Assembly (NCBI GenBank): GCA_963729365.1
Contig: CAVSNQ010000006.1
Coordinates: 186,001 to 250,000, forward strand
Source of the DNA: JASHPR01 sp963729365
GTDB taxonomy: Bacteria; Actinomycetota; Actinomycetes; Streptosporangiales; Streptosporangiaceae
Reading direction: 5' to 3'
Length of the DNA: 64,000 bases
Part shown: positions 18,349 to 26,564 of the stretch, one piece after another
How positions within the stretch are numbered: the first letter of the stretch is position 1
Layout of the letters: every line of letters starts with the position of its first letter
Notes under the pieces: generated by a model
Databases searched by the model: none
What the model saw: only the letters and a program-made list of their open reading frames with translations
Told to the model about the DNA's origin: nothing
Position numbers and translations under genes: made by a program

Positions 18349-18484
18349 GGATGAAATCTCAATTGCGATCCCATCTGGGCCGTTGTCCCGTATCATCGTC
18401 TCAAGCCCAGCAGCCCAAAGGCAGGTCACCGACCTCTGACCGAAGCCGGGACCTGCCCCGCGTGCCCGTAGGAGGGGAGGCCGA

Positions 18485-19345
18485 ATGACCGCGTCAATCG
18501 GCCCGACGGTGCGCCGACGTCGGCTAGGCACCGAGTTAAGGCGATTGCGCGAAGCGCACTCGATCAAGCTTGAGGAGGTCGCCGAAAAGCTCGGCCTAGC
18601 CGCGTCGACGCTGTCGCGGATCGAGACGGGTAAGGCTCCGACCAGGACCGCCTACCTGTCGGCCATGCTTGATCTGTACGGCGTCCATGATCCGGGAGGC
18701 CGTCAGATCCTCGTGGACATGGCCCGTGAGGGTCACCGCAAGGGCTGGTGGGCAGCATGGGAGGATGTGCTGCCCACCGGGTTCGATGTCTATGTCGGTT
18801 TGGAGGCCGAGGCCGCCTCGCTGCGCTCGTACGAGTCGCTGGTGGTCCACGGTCTGCTGCAGACCGAGGCCTACGCCAGGGTCGTGATGACCACGGTGCG
18901 CCGAAGGCAGACCCCGGAGCAGATCGAACGCCTCGTGGCGCTGCGGATGCAGCGCCAGGAGCTCATACTCCGCGCCGATCCGATTGAACTGTGGCTCATC
19001 CTCGACGAGGCGGTGATTCGCAGGACAATGGGCCCGCCCGAGCTCATGCGCGGGCAGCTCAACCACCTGGCCGACGCGAGCCTGTGGCCGAATGTCACGC
19101 TGCAGGTGCTGCCGTTCAGCAGCGGGCCGCACCCATGCCTGAACGGGCCGTTCACCATCATCGAGTTCCCGGAGCGATTCGACCCCGACGTCGTTTATGT
19201 CGACGGGGTCGCCGGACAGGCCTATCTCGAGCGTGAGAGGGATGTACGCACCCGGGCCGAGGCCTTCGACCTATTGCGCGCCGCCGCCCTGTCTCCTGCC
19301 GACTCAACCGACCTCATCAGCCAACTGGCGAAGGAAATTGTTTAA
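18485..19345 (+). CDS. XRE-family regulator with DUF5753 domain (WhiJ-like)
   Basis: A 286-aa regulator. An N-terminal helix-turn-helix (LGTELRRLREAHSIKLEE through TLSRIETGKAPT, residues about 14-56) is followed by a DUF5753 effector domain (about 95-280) containing the family marks GLLQTEAYARVV and LHPCLNG-like GPHPCLNGPFTIIEFP. Homologues such as WhiJ influence development in Streptomyces and are usually paired with a DUF397 protein, as here (19 bp downstream). The target is unknown. Confidence 0.9.
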   Translation: MTASIGPTVRRRRLGTELRRLREAHSIKLEEVAEKLGLAASTLSRIETGKAPTRTAYLSAMLDLYGVHDPGGRQILVDMAREGHRKGWWAAWEDVLPTGFDVYVGLEAEAASLRSYESLVVHGLLQTEAYARVVMTTVRRRQTPEQIERLVALRMQRQELILRADPIELWLILDEAVIRRTMGPPELMRGQLNHLADASLWPNVTLQVLPFSSGPHPCLNGPFTIIEFPERFDPDVVYVDGVAGQAYLERERDVRTRAEAFDLLRAAALSPADSTDLISQLAKEIV

Positions 19346-19364
19346 CCAACGAAAGGAAACCCCG

Positions 19365-19574
19365 ATGACACAGGATCTGAGCGGGACCCGCTGGGTCCGG
19401 AGCCGCGCCTGCAGCACCGACGGCTGCGTGGAAGTGGCGCACCTTGCCGACGGCAGCGTCGCTGTCCGTGACTCCAAGGATGTGCGCAAGGCCGCACACG
19501 TATTCGACCGCGACGAGTGGTCGGCGTTCGTCACCGGAGTCAAGAATGGTGAGTTTGACCCGGCGGTCAGCTAG
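19365..19574 (+). CDS. DUF397 protein
   Basis: A 69-aa protein with the DUF397 signature: WVRSRACSTDGCVEVAHLAD, then VAVRDSKD and FDRDEWSAFVTGVKNGEFD. DUF397 proteins (BldB-like) are small, probably dimeric partners of XRE/DUF5753 regulators; the exact function is not settled. GAAAGGAAA lies before the ATG. A strong hairpin follows the stop codon, so the XRE-DUF397 pair probably forms a two-gene unit. Confidence 0.9.
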   Translation: MTQDLSGTRWVRSRACSTDGCVEVAHLADGSVAVRDSKDVRKAAHVFDRDEWSAFVTGVKNGEFDPAVS

Positions 19575-19587
19575 CAGGAACGACTCC

Positions 19588-19632
19588 GAGCCTCCCGCAT
19601 CCCCGGCCACCCGGCGGGGCTGCGGGAGGCTC
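19588..19632 (+). terminator. Strong hairpin after DUF397 gene
   Basis: GAGCCTCCCGCA pairs perfectly with TGCGGGAGGCTC, and inside it CCCCG pairs with CGGGG. There is no U-tract, as is common for actinobacterial terminators. It lies between two convergent DUF397 genes and may serve both strands. Confidence 0.7.
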
Positions 19633-19691
19633 CATGTTCGCACTGTTCCGGACGCTCACCGGGCAAGCGGCCAGATCAGGGCGGCCCCCGC

Positions 19692-19934
19692 TCAGGACGG
19701 CGCTAGCCGGCCGAACTCGCCGTCCTCTGCGCCGCCCAGGAAGGCGTCCCACTCGGATCTTGTGAAGATCAGAGCCGGCCCGCTGGGATGCCGGGAATTG
19801 CGCATCGCTATCTCGCCACCGGCCAGGAAAGCTACCTCCACGCAGTTGCCCCCCGTGGGGCCGCTGTGAGTGCTCCTGACCCAGGTCACGTCGGCGAGCG
19901 CGCTGGCCTCCATGCCATTGCGGATGCTGCTCAT
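19692..19934 (-). CDS. DUF397 protein
   Basis: An 80-aa DUF397 protein with TWVRSTHSGPTGGNCVEVAF, IAMRNSRHPSGPALIFTRSE and WDAFLGGAEDGEF. Its ATG overlaps the stop of the upstream XRE gene (ATGA), so the two are translationally coupled. It is the mirror image of the XRE-DUF397 pair on the other strand, but the two DUF397 sequences are clearly diverged, so this is not a recent duplication. Confidence 0.9.
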   Translation of the reverse strand: MSSIRNGMEASALADVTWVRSTHSGPTGGNCVEVAFLAGGEIAMRNSRHPSGPALIFTRSEWDAFLGGAEDGEFGRLAPS

Positions 19935-20791
19935 GGGGATCTCTCCATATCCTCGAGCCGGGCACGGATGATCTGTTTGGTCTCCTCGGGCGGCGCGCCG
20001 GTTGCGCTCAGCTTGTCCATCGCCGTGGCGTAGCGTTCGACCTCAACGGGCTTGTCCAGGTAGAGGGCACTCGTCAGCTGCTCTAGATAGACCACGTCGG
20101 GCAGCTCCGGGACGGCGAAGCGCAAGATGCTGAAGCTCCCGGGGGCCGCATAGGCACCGGCGGAGTCCGGCACCACTTGCAGCGCGAAGCCAGGCTGATC
20201 GCATACATCGGCGATGTGCTCGAGCTGGGCCCGCATGATCTGCGGACTGCCGACCGGCCGCCACAACGCCACCTCGTCGACGATCGCCCACAGCCGGAGC
20301 CCGCCAGAGCCGAACCTGCGCTGCCGCTCCTTGCGCAGGAAGACGAGGCGTTCCGCCTCGTCCAGCGCGAAGTCGCCGAGCGCCAGCACCGCGGCCGCGT
20401 ATTCCTCGGTCTGCAGTAGCCCGGGGATGAACTGCGAGTCGTAACTGCGGATCGACTCCGCTGACTCTTCCAGGCCGATGTACGCCTGGAACCACCCGGG
20501 CAGGACGTCTTGGTACTGATGCCACCAGCCGGGCTGATTCGCCTGACCGGCCAGGGTGAGCAGCTCTTCCCGCTCCGCGGGATCAGCGATCCCGTACAGG
20601 GTGAGCAGGTCTATGATGTCCACTTCCCTGACCGAGGTCCGGCCCAGCTCGATGCGGCTGATCTTGGATTCGGATCCCCTGATCGCTCGGGCCGCCTCCT
20701 GCGCGGTGATCCCGCGCGCCTCACGCAAGCGGCGTAGCTGTGTGCCGAGCAGAATGCGCAGTACCGTGGGCCCGCCAGCCCCATCCACCAT
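19931..20791 (-). CDS. XRE-family regulator with DUF5753 domain
   Basis: Helix-turn-helix at residues about 14-60 (LGTQLRRLREARGITAQE, SKISRIELGRTSV), then DUF5753 (IRSYDSQFIPGLLQTEEYAA to the end). The internal ATG is chosen over one 21 codons upstream because AGGAGGG lies nine bases before it; this also gives 286 aa, the same as the other XRE protein in this island. It is coupled to the DUF397 gene that follows. Confidence 0.9.
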   Translation of the reverse strand: MVDGAGGPTVLRILLGTQLRRLREARGITAQEAARAIRGSESKISRIELGRTSVREVDIIDLLTLYGIADPAEREELLTLAGQANQPGWWHQYQDVLPGWFQAYIGLEESAESIRSYDSQFIPGLLQTEEYAAAVLALGDFALDEAERLVFLRKERQRRFGSGGLRLWAIVDEVALWRPVGSPQIMRAQLEHIADVCDQPGFALQVVPDSAGAYAAPGSFSILRFAVPELPDVVYLEQLTSALYLDKPVEVERYATAMDKLSATGAPPEETKQIIRARLEDMERSP

Positions 20792-20975
20792 GAATCCGCT
20801 CCCTCCTGCTAGCTGCCCGGCCACTCCGGGGTGTTCTCCTGCGGGCCTGCTCATACCGCCATCTCCAGGCAGCGCATGGCACGCTATGAGGTCACGCTAG
20901 CTGCACCTTTTCGCTTTGGTTTTCCGGGCAATTGCGTCATGGAAGTGTTCGGTTTGGCCGCTCTTACCACATGAT

Positions 20976-20989
20976 ATCGCATATGCGAT
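20976..20989. promoter_or_regulatory. Perfect 14-bp palindrome upstream of second XRE gene
   Basis: ATCGCATATGCGAT is self-complementary over 14 bases and sits in a locally AT-richer stretch of the 412-bp divergent gap before the aldo/keto reductase gene. It shares CGCA-N2-TGCG with the palindrome before the first XRE gene. TATCAT on the minus strand overlaps its edge and could be a -10 element for the XRE gene. Nothing else recognisable was seen in this gap. Confidence 0.4.
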
Positions 20990-21203
20990 TTCACGCTACC
21001 CCAAATGTTGTGCACGGGGAGGAACATCGCTGGCCTCGCTCCCGCGGTTCCGCTGACGCCTTGGCCGCCTGCCCGGAGCGCCGTCGTCAGTGACAGATGT
21101 GGCGTGAGTTGCTCGGTGACTCTACGCGCGGTGACATCGGCGCGCTGGCCTATCGCTACGATCGGGCCTGACATCCAATCCGGACCGGGAGGGCACGCGG
21201 GCC

Positions 21204-22160
21204 ATGCGCTACAGGTCTCTGGGTCGCTCGGGACTCGTCGTATCAGTGGTCGGCCTGGGCGGCAACAACTTCGGCCGCAGGCTGGACGCTGACCGGACCC
21301 GCGTCGTGGTGGACGCGGCCGTGGAAGCGGGGATCACCCTGCTGGACACGGCCGACAGCTACGGCGGCGCCGGGGGGTCGGAGGAGATCCTGGGCGAGGT
21401 GCTCGCAGGCCGCCGTGATCAGGTCGTGCTGGCCACCAAATTCGGAAACCGGAATGCCGACCTGGGCTACGGGGCGGCGGCCGGCGCCAAGGGCGGGCGC
21501 GGTTACATCATGCGCGCGGTCGAGCAATCGCTGCGCCGGCTGCGGACCGACTACATCGACCTTTACCAGCTCCACACGCCGGATCCGGCCACGCCGATCG
21601 AGGAGACCCTCACCGCCCTGGGCGACCTGGTCGCCCACGGCAAAGTGCGCTATATAGGACATTCAAATTTCTCCGGCTGGCAGCTCGCCGAGGCGGCCGG
21701 CGTGGCGCGCGAACTCGGCACCCCGGGATTCGTTTCCGCCCAGAATCACTGGTCGCTGCTTGAGCGCGGCAGCGAGGCGGAGGTCGTGCCCGCCGCCCTG
21801 CACTACGGCCTGGGCGTGCTGCCGTTCTTTCCGCTGGCGAACGGCCTTCTGACCGGCAAGGTCCGGCGTGGCCAGGCGCCGCCAGAGGGCAGCAGGCTGG
21901 CCGCCCGGCGCGACTACATCACCGACGACAAGCTGGACCGCGTGGAGGCACTGATCGGCTGGGCGCATGAGCACGGCGTGTCGGTCCTCGACGTGGCTAT
22001 CGGCGGCCTGGCCGCCCAGCCGGGGTGCTCGTCGGTGATCGCCGGAGCGACGTCGCCGGAGCAGGTTAAGGCGAACGCGGCCGCCGCTAGCTGGATACCG
22101 TCCGCTGACGAGCTCGCCGAGCTGGACCGGATCGTGCCCGGCCCGGCCGCGTCAGCCTGA
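21204..22160 (+). CDS. Aldo/keto reductase
   Basis: NADPH-dependent TIM-barrel oxidoreductase, 318 aa. The family features are LLDTADSYGGAGGSEEILG (catalytic Asp and Tyr), VLATKFG (Lys), LRTDYIDLYQLHTPDP (His) and the C-terminal cofactor-binding SSVIAGATSPEQVKAN. The substrate is unknown; YghZ/Kv-beta-like members act on small aldehydes. The start MRYRSLGRSGLVVSVVGLGG is typical. Its last nine bases overlap the convergent protease gene. Confidence 0.9.
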   Translation: MRYRSLGRSGLVVSVVGLGGNNFGRRLDADRTRVVVDAAVEAGITLLDTADSYGGAGGSEEILGEVLAGRRDQVVLATKFGNRNADLGYGAAAGAKGGRGYIMRAVEQSLRRLRTDYIDLYQLHTPDPATPIEETLTALGDLVAHGKVRYIGHSNFSGWQLAEAAGVARELGTPGFVSAQNHWSLLERGSEAEVVPAALHYGLGVLPFFPLANGLLTGKVRRGQAPPEGSRLAARRDYITDDKLDRVEALIGWAHEHGVSVLDVAIGGLAAQPGCSSVIAGATSPEQVKANAAAASWIPSADELAELDRIVPGPAASA

Positions 22161-22985
22161 ACTGGCGGCCGAACTACTCGCGACCGCGGTCTCGTACAGG
22201 TCCTGGATCGCGGAGAAGAACCTCGGCGAGTACGAGATGTTCGGCGTGTCTCCGCCCTCCTGGTAGCCGCCGATCACGCCGATCACCCATCCGTCACCGG
22301 TCTTCGGGCTGACGTGAGCCAGGAACGGACCGCCGCTGGTGCCATTGGTATAGCCATCGCAGTCGAAGACCATCTGGCTAGCGTGGTCGAAGTTGCGCGC
22401 GCGAGCCGTACAGGCGATCGGCTCGTTCGCGCCGTCCGGATAACCGATCACCTGCACGCGCTGGGCCGGCTGGTCCGTGGCCAAGGTCTCGGCGCCGGTG
22501 TGCCGCTGGATGCGGGTGCCCGGCCGCCCGGCGACCAGGAAGGCGACGTCGTCGTTCGGGTTCTGGTCCTTCTCCCATGCGCTGTCGACATATACCGTCG
22601 TGATGATCCAGGTGCCGTGCGGAAACTTGCCGTTGTGGTAACCGGGTGCGAAGACCACGCCGCTGGCCGGATTGAGGGACCGGCCCGCCATGCAGTGCGC
22701 AGCGGTAATGAGCAGGTTCTCGCCCGGGCTGTTGACCACGCTGGCGGTGCAAAAATGCCGGCCCAGTTTGCCATCGGACCTGGTGAACAGTGCCCCGACC
22801 GCGGCCGTCCCCTTGAACGGGATGCCGCGCCGGGCGGCTGGTTCGCCTGCCGCCTGCGGCAGCGGCGTGACCACGTATGCCCCGAGAGCGGCCACCATGG
22901 TGCCCGCCAGCCACAGCGTCCGGCGCGTGGCCAGGGCGCCCCTCGAGCGTGCCAGAGCCCGCGGACGCCCGATGCCTCGGCGCAT
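22152..22985 (-). CDS. Secreted trypsin-like serine protease
   Basis: S1-family serine peptidase with export signal. After a basic N-terminus a hydrophobic segment (LWLAGTMVAALGAYVV, about 24-39) precedes the mature domain. The triad is His97 in LLITAAHC, Asp146 in NDDVAFLV and Ser217 in GTSGGPF. Four Cys residues probably form disulfides. The internal ATG (MRRGIGRP) is preferred because GAGGGGG lies just upstream, whereas the ATG 20 codons earlier has no ribosome site. An extracellular role is inferred; the target protein is unknown. Confidence 0.88.
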   Translation of the reverse strand: MRRGIGRPRALARSRGALATRRTLWLAGTMVAALGAYVVTPLPQAAGEPAARRGIPFKGTAAVGALFTRSDGKLGRHFCTASVVNSPGENLLITAAHCMAGRSLNPASGVVFAPGYHNGKFPHGTWIITTVYVDSAWEKDQNPNDDVAFLVAGRPGTRIQRHTGAETLATDQPAQRVQVIGYPDGANEPIACTARARNFDHASQMVFDCDGYTNGTSGGPFLAHVSPKTGDGWVIGVIGGYQEGGDTPNISYSPRFFSAIQDLYETAVASSSAASSG

Positions 22986-23329
22986 CCAGTCCCCCTCTCG
23001 CAGGTCGATCACCCGCGCCGGCGCGCGCAAGGCATTCTTTGCCATCGTTTTAGCTGATTGTGCCGACTGGAAGCCGTAAGAGCCAGGGGGCTTGACTGGG
23101 AGAATGCTGAGACATTACTGAACGCCGACGTTCGGACCGGGGCGCCCGCGTCCCGCGCTGACCGGTCGCCGACTGATCCGGTTGCCCGCACCCCCGGCAG
23201 GCAGCCACCGCGTGCTGGTCCGCGCGGTGTATGAGCCCGCGCGGCGCATGCGGCGGCAATCAGACTAGCCCGAGCCGATCGACGTAGCACGCCTATCCGG
23301 CCTTTGCGCTGCGTAAGGTTTCGGTCACC

Positions 23330-23625
23330 TGTTGTTGCGGATTGGCACGGCGTTGGGGCGTGCGCCTCCTGCCAACTGGCGGCCAACGCCGCCTTCGCCG
23401 CCGCAGTCCCGCCCGGGCGCCGCGGCCAGGCCTTCGGCCTGGCCAACCGGAGGCATGCAGGTAGCACAGGGCCTGTGGATCGTCCTCGCGGGCGCGGCCG
23501 CTTCCTCCAACGTGGCGCCTGCTCGTTGCCATCGCCATCAGCGGCGGCCCAGGCGCCGTCCTGGCCGCCGCCCTGGCGATTGGCTGGCGCCGCCACATGG
23601 CGCACTGGCGAGGTGTCCTGACGGC
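23330..23625 (+). pseudogene. Decayed C-terminal fragment of an MFS transporter
   Basis: Three frames in succession give pieces of one MFS C-terminus: CQLAANAAFAAAVPPGRRGQ with AFGLAN, then GGMQVAQGLWIVLAGAAAS, then LLVAIAISGGPGAVLAAALA with IGWRR. Read together they form the last two or three transmembrane helices of a major facilitator protein with two frameshifts and no N-terminal half. It lies in the 1.1-kb stretch without an intact gene between the protease and the GGDEF gene; the part from 22986 to 23330 shows nothing I can name. Confidence 0.6.
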
Positions 23626-23644
23626 TAGCTTTGAGCGTTATGGG

Positions 23645-23943
23645 TCAGTGCCATTCGTTCCGCATGATGGCCTCCTGTCTGGGGTGGGTCAGGCGGGGTT
23701 TGCGGGGGGTCAGTGCCATTCGTTCCGCATGGTGGCCTCCTGTCTGGGGTGGGTCAGGCGGGGTTTGCGGGGGGTCAGTGCCATTCGTTCCGCATGATGG
23801 CCTCCTGTCTGGGGTGGGTCAGGCGGGGTTTGCGGGGGGTCAGTGCCATTCGTTCCGCATGGTGATCTCCTGTCTGGGGTGGGTCAGGCGGGGTTTGCGG
23901 GGATTCAGTGCCATTCGTTCCGCATGGTGGCCTCCTGTCTGGG
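23645..23943 (-). repeat. 65-bp tandem repeat array, five copies, each with an RBS and a six-codon ORF
   Basis: Five direct copies with a strict 65-bp period (cores start at 23645, 23710, 23775, 23840 and 23905). On the minus strand each copy reads AGGAGG (AGGAGA in one), a short spacer, then ATG CGG AAC GAA TGG CAC TGA, encoding MRNEWH and a stop. The spacer bases vary (CCATC, CCACC, TCACC) while the mini-ORF is identical in all five. On the plus strand, the linkers between copies carry four G-runs, a canonical G-quadruplex pattern, four times. The period is not a multiple of three, so the array is not one long repeat protein. Confidence 0.9.
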
Positions 23944-23946
23944 CTG

Positions 23947-23968
23947 GCTCGCCGGCTGGTTGGCGAGC
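23947..23968. other. Hairpin at the edge of the 65-bp array
   Basis: GCTCGCC, an eight-base loop (ggctggtt) and GGCGAGC form a perfect seven-base stem. It follows the fifth repeat copy and would lie in the leader of any minus-strand transcript of the array. No U-tract is present, so a terminator role is uncertain. Confidence 0.4.
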
Positions 23969-24010
23969 ATGATCGTCTGGCGGTAGTTTCTGAGTGGGTG
24001 CTTATCGGCC

Positions 24011-24039
24011 TTGACACGGCAGTTACGTGCTGTGACAAT
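24011..24039 (+). promoter_or_regulatory. Sigma-70-like promoter for the GGDEF gene
   Basis: TTGACA, a 17-base spacer and GACAAT match the vegetative consensus well. It lies about 70 bases before the GGDEF start codon in a locally AT-richer region. Confidence 0.5.
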
Positions 24040-24106
24040 GCGACATTAACCACTTACCATCTGTTACCTACGGATTAGAGTTGGCCCGTTACAGCAGGGA
24101 GTCCTC

Positions 24107-25420
24107 ATGGCCGCCCTTCGCCTGGTCGGCAGCGCGGCGGATGGCATACGCCATGGCACCCGCAGCGTCCGAGCCTGGCAGGTTTGGTCGGCTCCGCGGC
24201 CACTTCGCGCATATGTCCTAGCTATCACCACCTTCTCATTCATTGTGGCCTTGCTTGCAGCGGCTCGCACACATTGGCAGCTCTCTGACCTCTTGATCTT
24301 CGCTGGGCTGTTGGCATGTGGCGTCATAGCGATCGAGTCGACCAGGACTGTCAGGGAAGTTCAGGGCACGGTAGGCAGGGACCTGCAGACCGTCTGGTAC
24401 CTCGCGATCGCAGTCACGCTTCCCCCGGCGTACGCGCTGCTTGCGCCGCTGCCTCTGACCGTTTACCGCCTTTGCCGGGTACGTCGAGCAATCGTCTACC
24501 GAAGGGTGTTCAGTAACGCCACGATTAGTCTGGCATATGGCTGTTCCTCAGTTTTCTTCCACTCGATTCCGAAATCGATTGCAGGACCCACACCCGGAAT
24601 AGCCTCCCATGCGCTCACCTGGACCGGCGTGGTGGCCGGCTGCGGTGTTATGGCGTGGGTAATCAATAATGGCCTCCTCCTTGGTGCGATCAGGATCGGA
24701 GATCCTCAGGCACGCATGCGTGACATGTTCGGAAATCGGGAGGCGATTACTTCAGACCTAATTGAACTAAGCCTTGCTGTATCACTTTCGCTCGTTGTCG
24801 CAATTAATTCGCTACTTATGATTCTCGCTCTTCCGTCAGTTGTCCTCTACCGACGGTATCTCATGAATTCCCAGCTCGTCGCGCAGGCACGCCTCGACGC
24901 AAAGACTGGCTTGCTTAACGCGGGGACATGGCAGCGCGAGGCAGAGGTTGAGTTGCTCAGAGCGGTGCGCGGCCACACTCCACTTGCACTCGCGATGGTG
25001 AATATAGATCATTTCAGGGACGTTAATGATATGGCTGGCGAGCTGGTGCGCGATCAGCTAATTCGTGACATAGCGGGCATGCTGAAAGAACAGCTGCCGG
25101 ATGAGGACTTGATCGGCCGATTTGGCAGCGAGGAGTTCGCCATTCTGCTACCGCAGACGGACCGGGATGAAGCGCAGCGGATCAGCGAGCGGATACGTGA
25201 TTATATTGCGGCCGAGCCTATCGCCATTGAATCTGGCAGCCAGGCCGGCTTCGTTTTCCGTCTGACTGTGTCCATCGGGGTTGCCGTCCTGAACGAGTCA
25301 AGGCGCGCGCTCACCGAGCTGATCGGCGCGGCAGACTCTGCCCTCGGTCAGGCCAAGAACACCGGATGGAGCAAGGTGTACGTGCTTCCCGATAGCTCGG
25401 ATGATCCGGACGCCTCGTAA
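24107..25420 (+). CDS. Membrane protein with degenerate GGDEF domain
   Basis: A 437-aa protein with about six hydrophobic helices (residues 30-250) followed by a GGDEF domain (about 265-430). The signature reads FGSEEF, with Ser for the second Gly of GGEEF; the metal-site Asp in NIDHFRDVND is kept, and no RxxD inhibitory site precedes the loop. Diguanylate cyclase activity is therefore possible but doubtful; GTP binding or a receptor role is an alternative. Codon use is much richer in A/T than that of neighbouring genes, which suggests a recent arrival. GGGAG precedes the ATG. Confidence 0.88.
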   Translation: MAALRLVGSAADGIRHGTRSVRAWQVWSAPRPLRAYVLAITTFSFIVALLAAARTHWQLSDLLIFAGLLACGVIAIESTRTVREVQGTVGRDLQTVWYLAIAVTLPPAYALLAPLPLTVYRLCRVRRAIVYRRVFSNATISLAYGCSSVFFHSIPKSIAGPTPGIASHALTWTGVVAGCGVMAWVINNGLLLGAIRIGDPQARMRDMFGNREAITSDLIELSLAVSLSLVVAINSLLMILALPSVVLYRRYLMNSQLVAQARLDAKTGLLNAGTWQREAEVELLRAVRGHTPLALAMVNIDHFRDVNDMAGELVRDQLIRDIAGMLKEQLPDEDLIGRFGSEEFAILLPQTDRDEAQRISERIRDYIAAEPIAIESGSQAGFVFRLTVSIGVAVLNESRRALTELIGAADSALGQAKNTGWSKVYVLPDSSDDPDAS

Positions 25421-25566
25421 CTCAGGGCCCGGCAAAGCCCTGAGCACTTCATGATCGTTTGAAGTGGGCGGCCGTGCCCGCGCTGCTGCCCGCGCCTCAC
25501 CGGCGTGTCGCAGATCCCCCGGTTACCACCCGGAAACGGCGTGCTGGCACCCCGATACTTGCGGGT

Positions 25567-26466
25567 ATGGACGGACCTGCCGTGGAGCCTGCGGCCGCCG
25601 CGCCCCCGGCTCGGTCGAGTGAGCTGTTAGGTTTCCCTCCCGATGCCCGGGTGCTCATCGTCAACCTCGACGACTTCGGGATGTACCACGCGGTCAACGC
25701 CGCGGTCATCCGCTCGATCGAGGAAGGAATCGCCAGTTCGTGCAGCCTGATGGTGCCATGTCCGTGGGCGCTGCACGCCATGGAGCTGCTCCGCCAGCGG
25801 CCGGAGATCCCGTTCGGGATCCATCTCACGCTGTTCTGCGACACGACCCGCTACCGGTGGGGACCGCTGACCGCGAGGCAGAAGGTGTCCTCGCTGCTCA
25901 GCGAGACCGGCGAGCTGCTCACGCCCGCCCAGGTTCCCCGGCTGCTCGCCCAGGCTCGTCTCGACGAGGTGGAACTCGAGTTCCGGGCGCAGGTCAACGC
26001 CGTGGCTGGTACCGGGCTGACGCCGACCCATCTGGACTGGCACTGCCTGGCCGATGGCGGACGCGACGACATTCTCGACCTGACCCTGGCCCTAGCCAGC
26101 GAGTATGGCCTGGCGGTGCGGATCTGGCTCGAGCCCGGACGCCGGAAGTTGCGGCAGCGCGGCCTGCCGGTTACCGATCACGAATTCCTGGACAGCTTCA
26201 GTCTCGGCATCGACGGCAAGGCGGCCCGGTACGCCAGGCTGCTGCGCGACCTGCCGGCTGGCCTCAGCGAGTGGGCAGTGCACCCCGGCCTGGGCAACGA
26301 GGAGTCGCAGGCCATAGATCCTGGCTGGCGCGTGCGCCAGACCGACTATGAGTTCCTGACGTCGCGGGAGGCTCGCGAGCTCATCCATCAGGAGGGAATC
26401 GTGGTGATCGACTACAGCACCATCCAGCAGGCCTGGTCCCCGGCCAGCAGACCCCGGCAGCTTTAG
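25567..26466 (+). CDS. ChbG/YdjC-like carbohydrate deacetylase
   Basis: A 299-aa protein of the YdjC/ChbG family, metal-dependent deacetylases acting on small N-acetylated sugars such as chitooligosaccharides. The metal and catalytic motifs are VNLDDFGM (about residues 32-39), GIHLTLF (about 87) and the THLDWHCL histidines (about 155). The internal ATG is preferred over an in-frame TTG 36 codons upstream, because the added residues are Pro/Arg-rich and unlike the family. It has no clear ribosome site. It is unrelated in composition to the preceding GGDEF gene. Confidence 0.8.
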   Translation: MDGPAVEPAAAAPPARSSELLGFPPDARVLIVNLDDFGMYHAVNAAVIRSIEEGIASSCSLMVPCPWALHAMELLRQRPEIPFGIHLTLFCDTTRYRWGPLTARQKVSSLLSETGELLTPAQVPRLLAQARLDEVELEFRAQVNAVAGTGLTPTHLDWHCLADGGRDDILDLTLALASEYGLAVRIWLEPGRRKLRQRGLPVTDHEFLDSFSLGIDGKAARYARLLRDLPAGLSEWAVHPGLGNEESQAIDPGWRVRQTDYEFLTSREARELIHQEGIVVIDYSTIQQAWSPASRPRQL

Positions 26467-26564
26467 CCTGCACCGAACGGTTCCTGCCCGTCGCGTGCGG
26501 CTGCCGTTCGGATGAGAGAATTTGCATGCCGAGGAGTCGGACGAGCCCGGAGGCGTTTCTAGCG

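Noticed and set aside
23645..23943. CRISPR array
   Set aside because: The 65-bp units are near identical over their full length, with no unique spacers, and no cas gene is in the window.
23631..23972. A plus-strand protein-coding repeat gene over the 65-bp array
   Set aside because: The period is not a multiple of three, so successive copies are read in different frames and the peptide has no consistent repeat.
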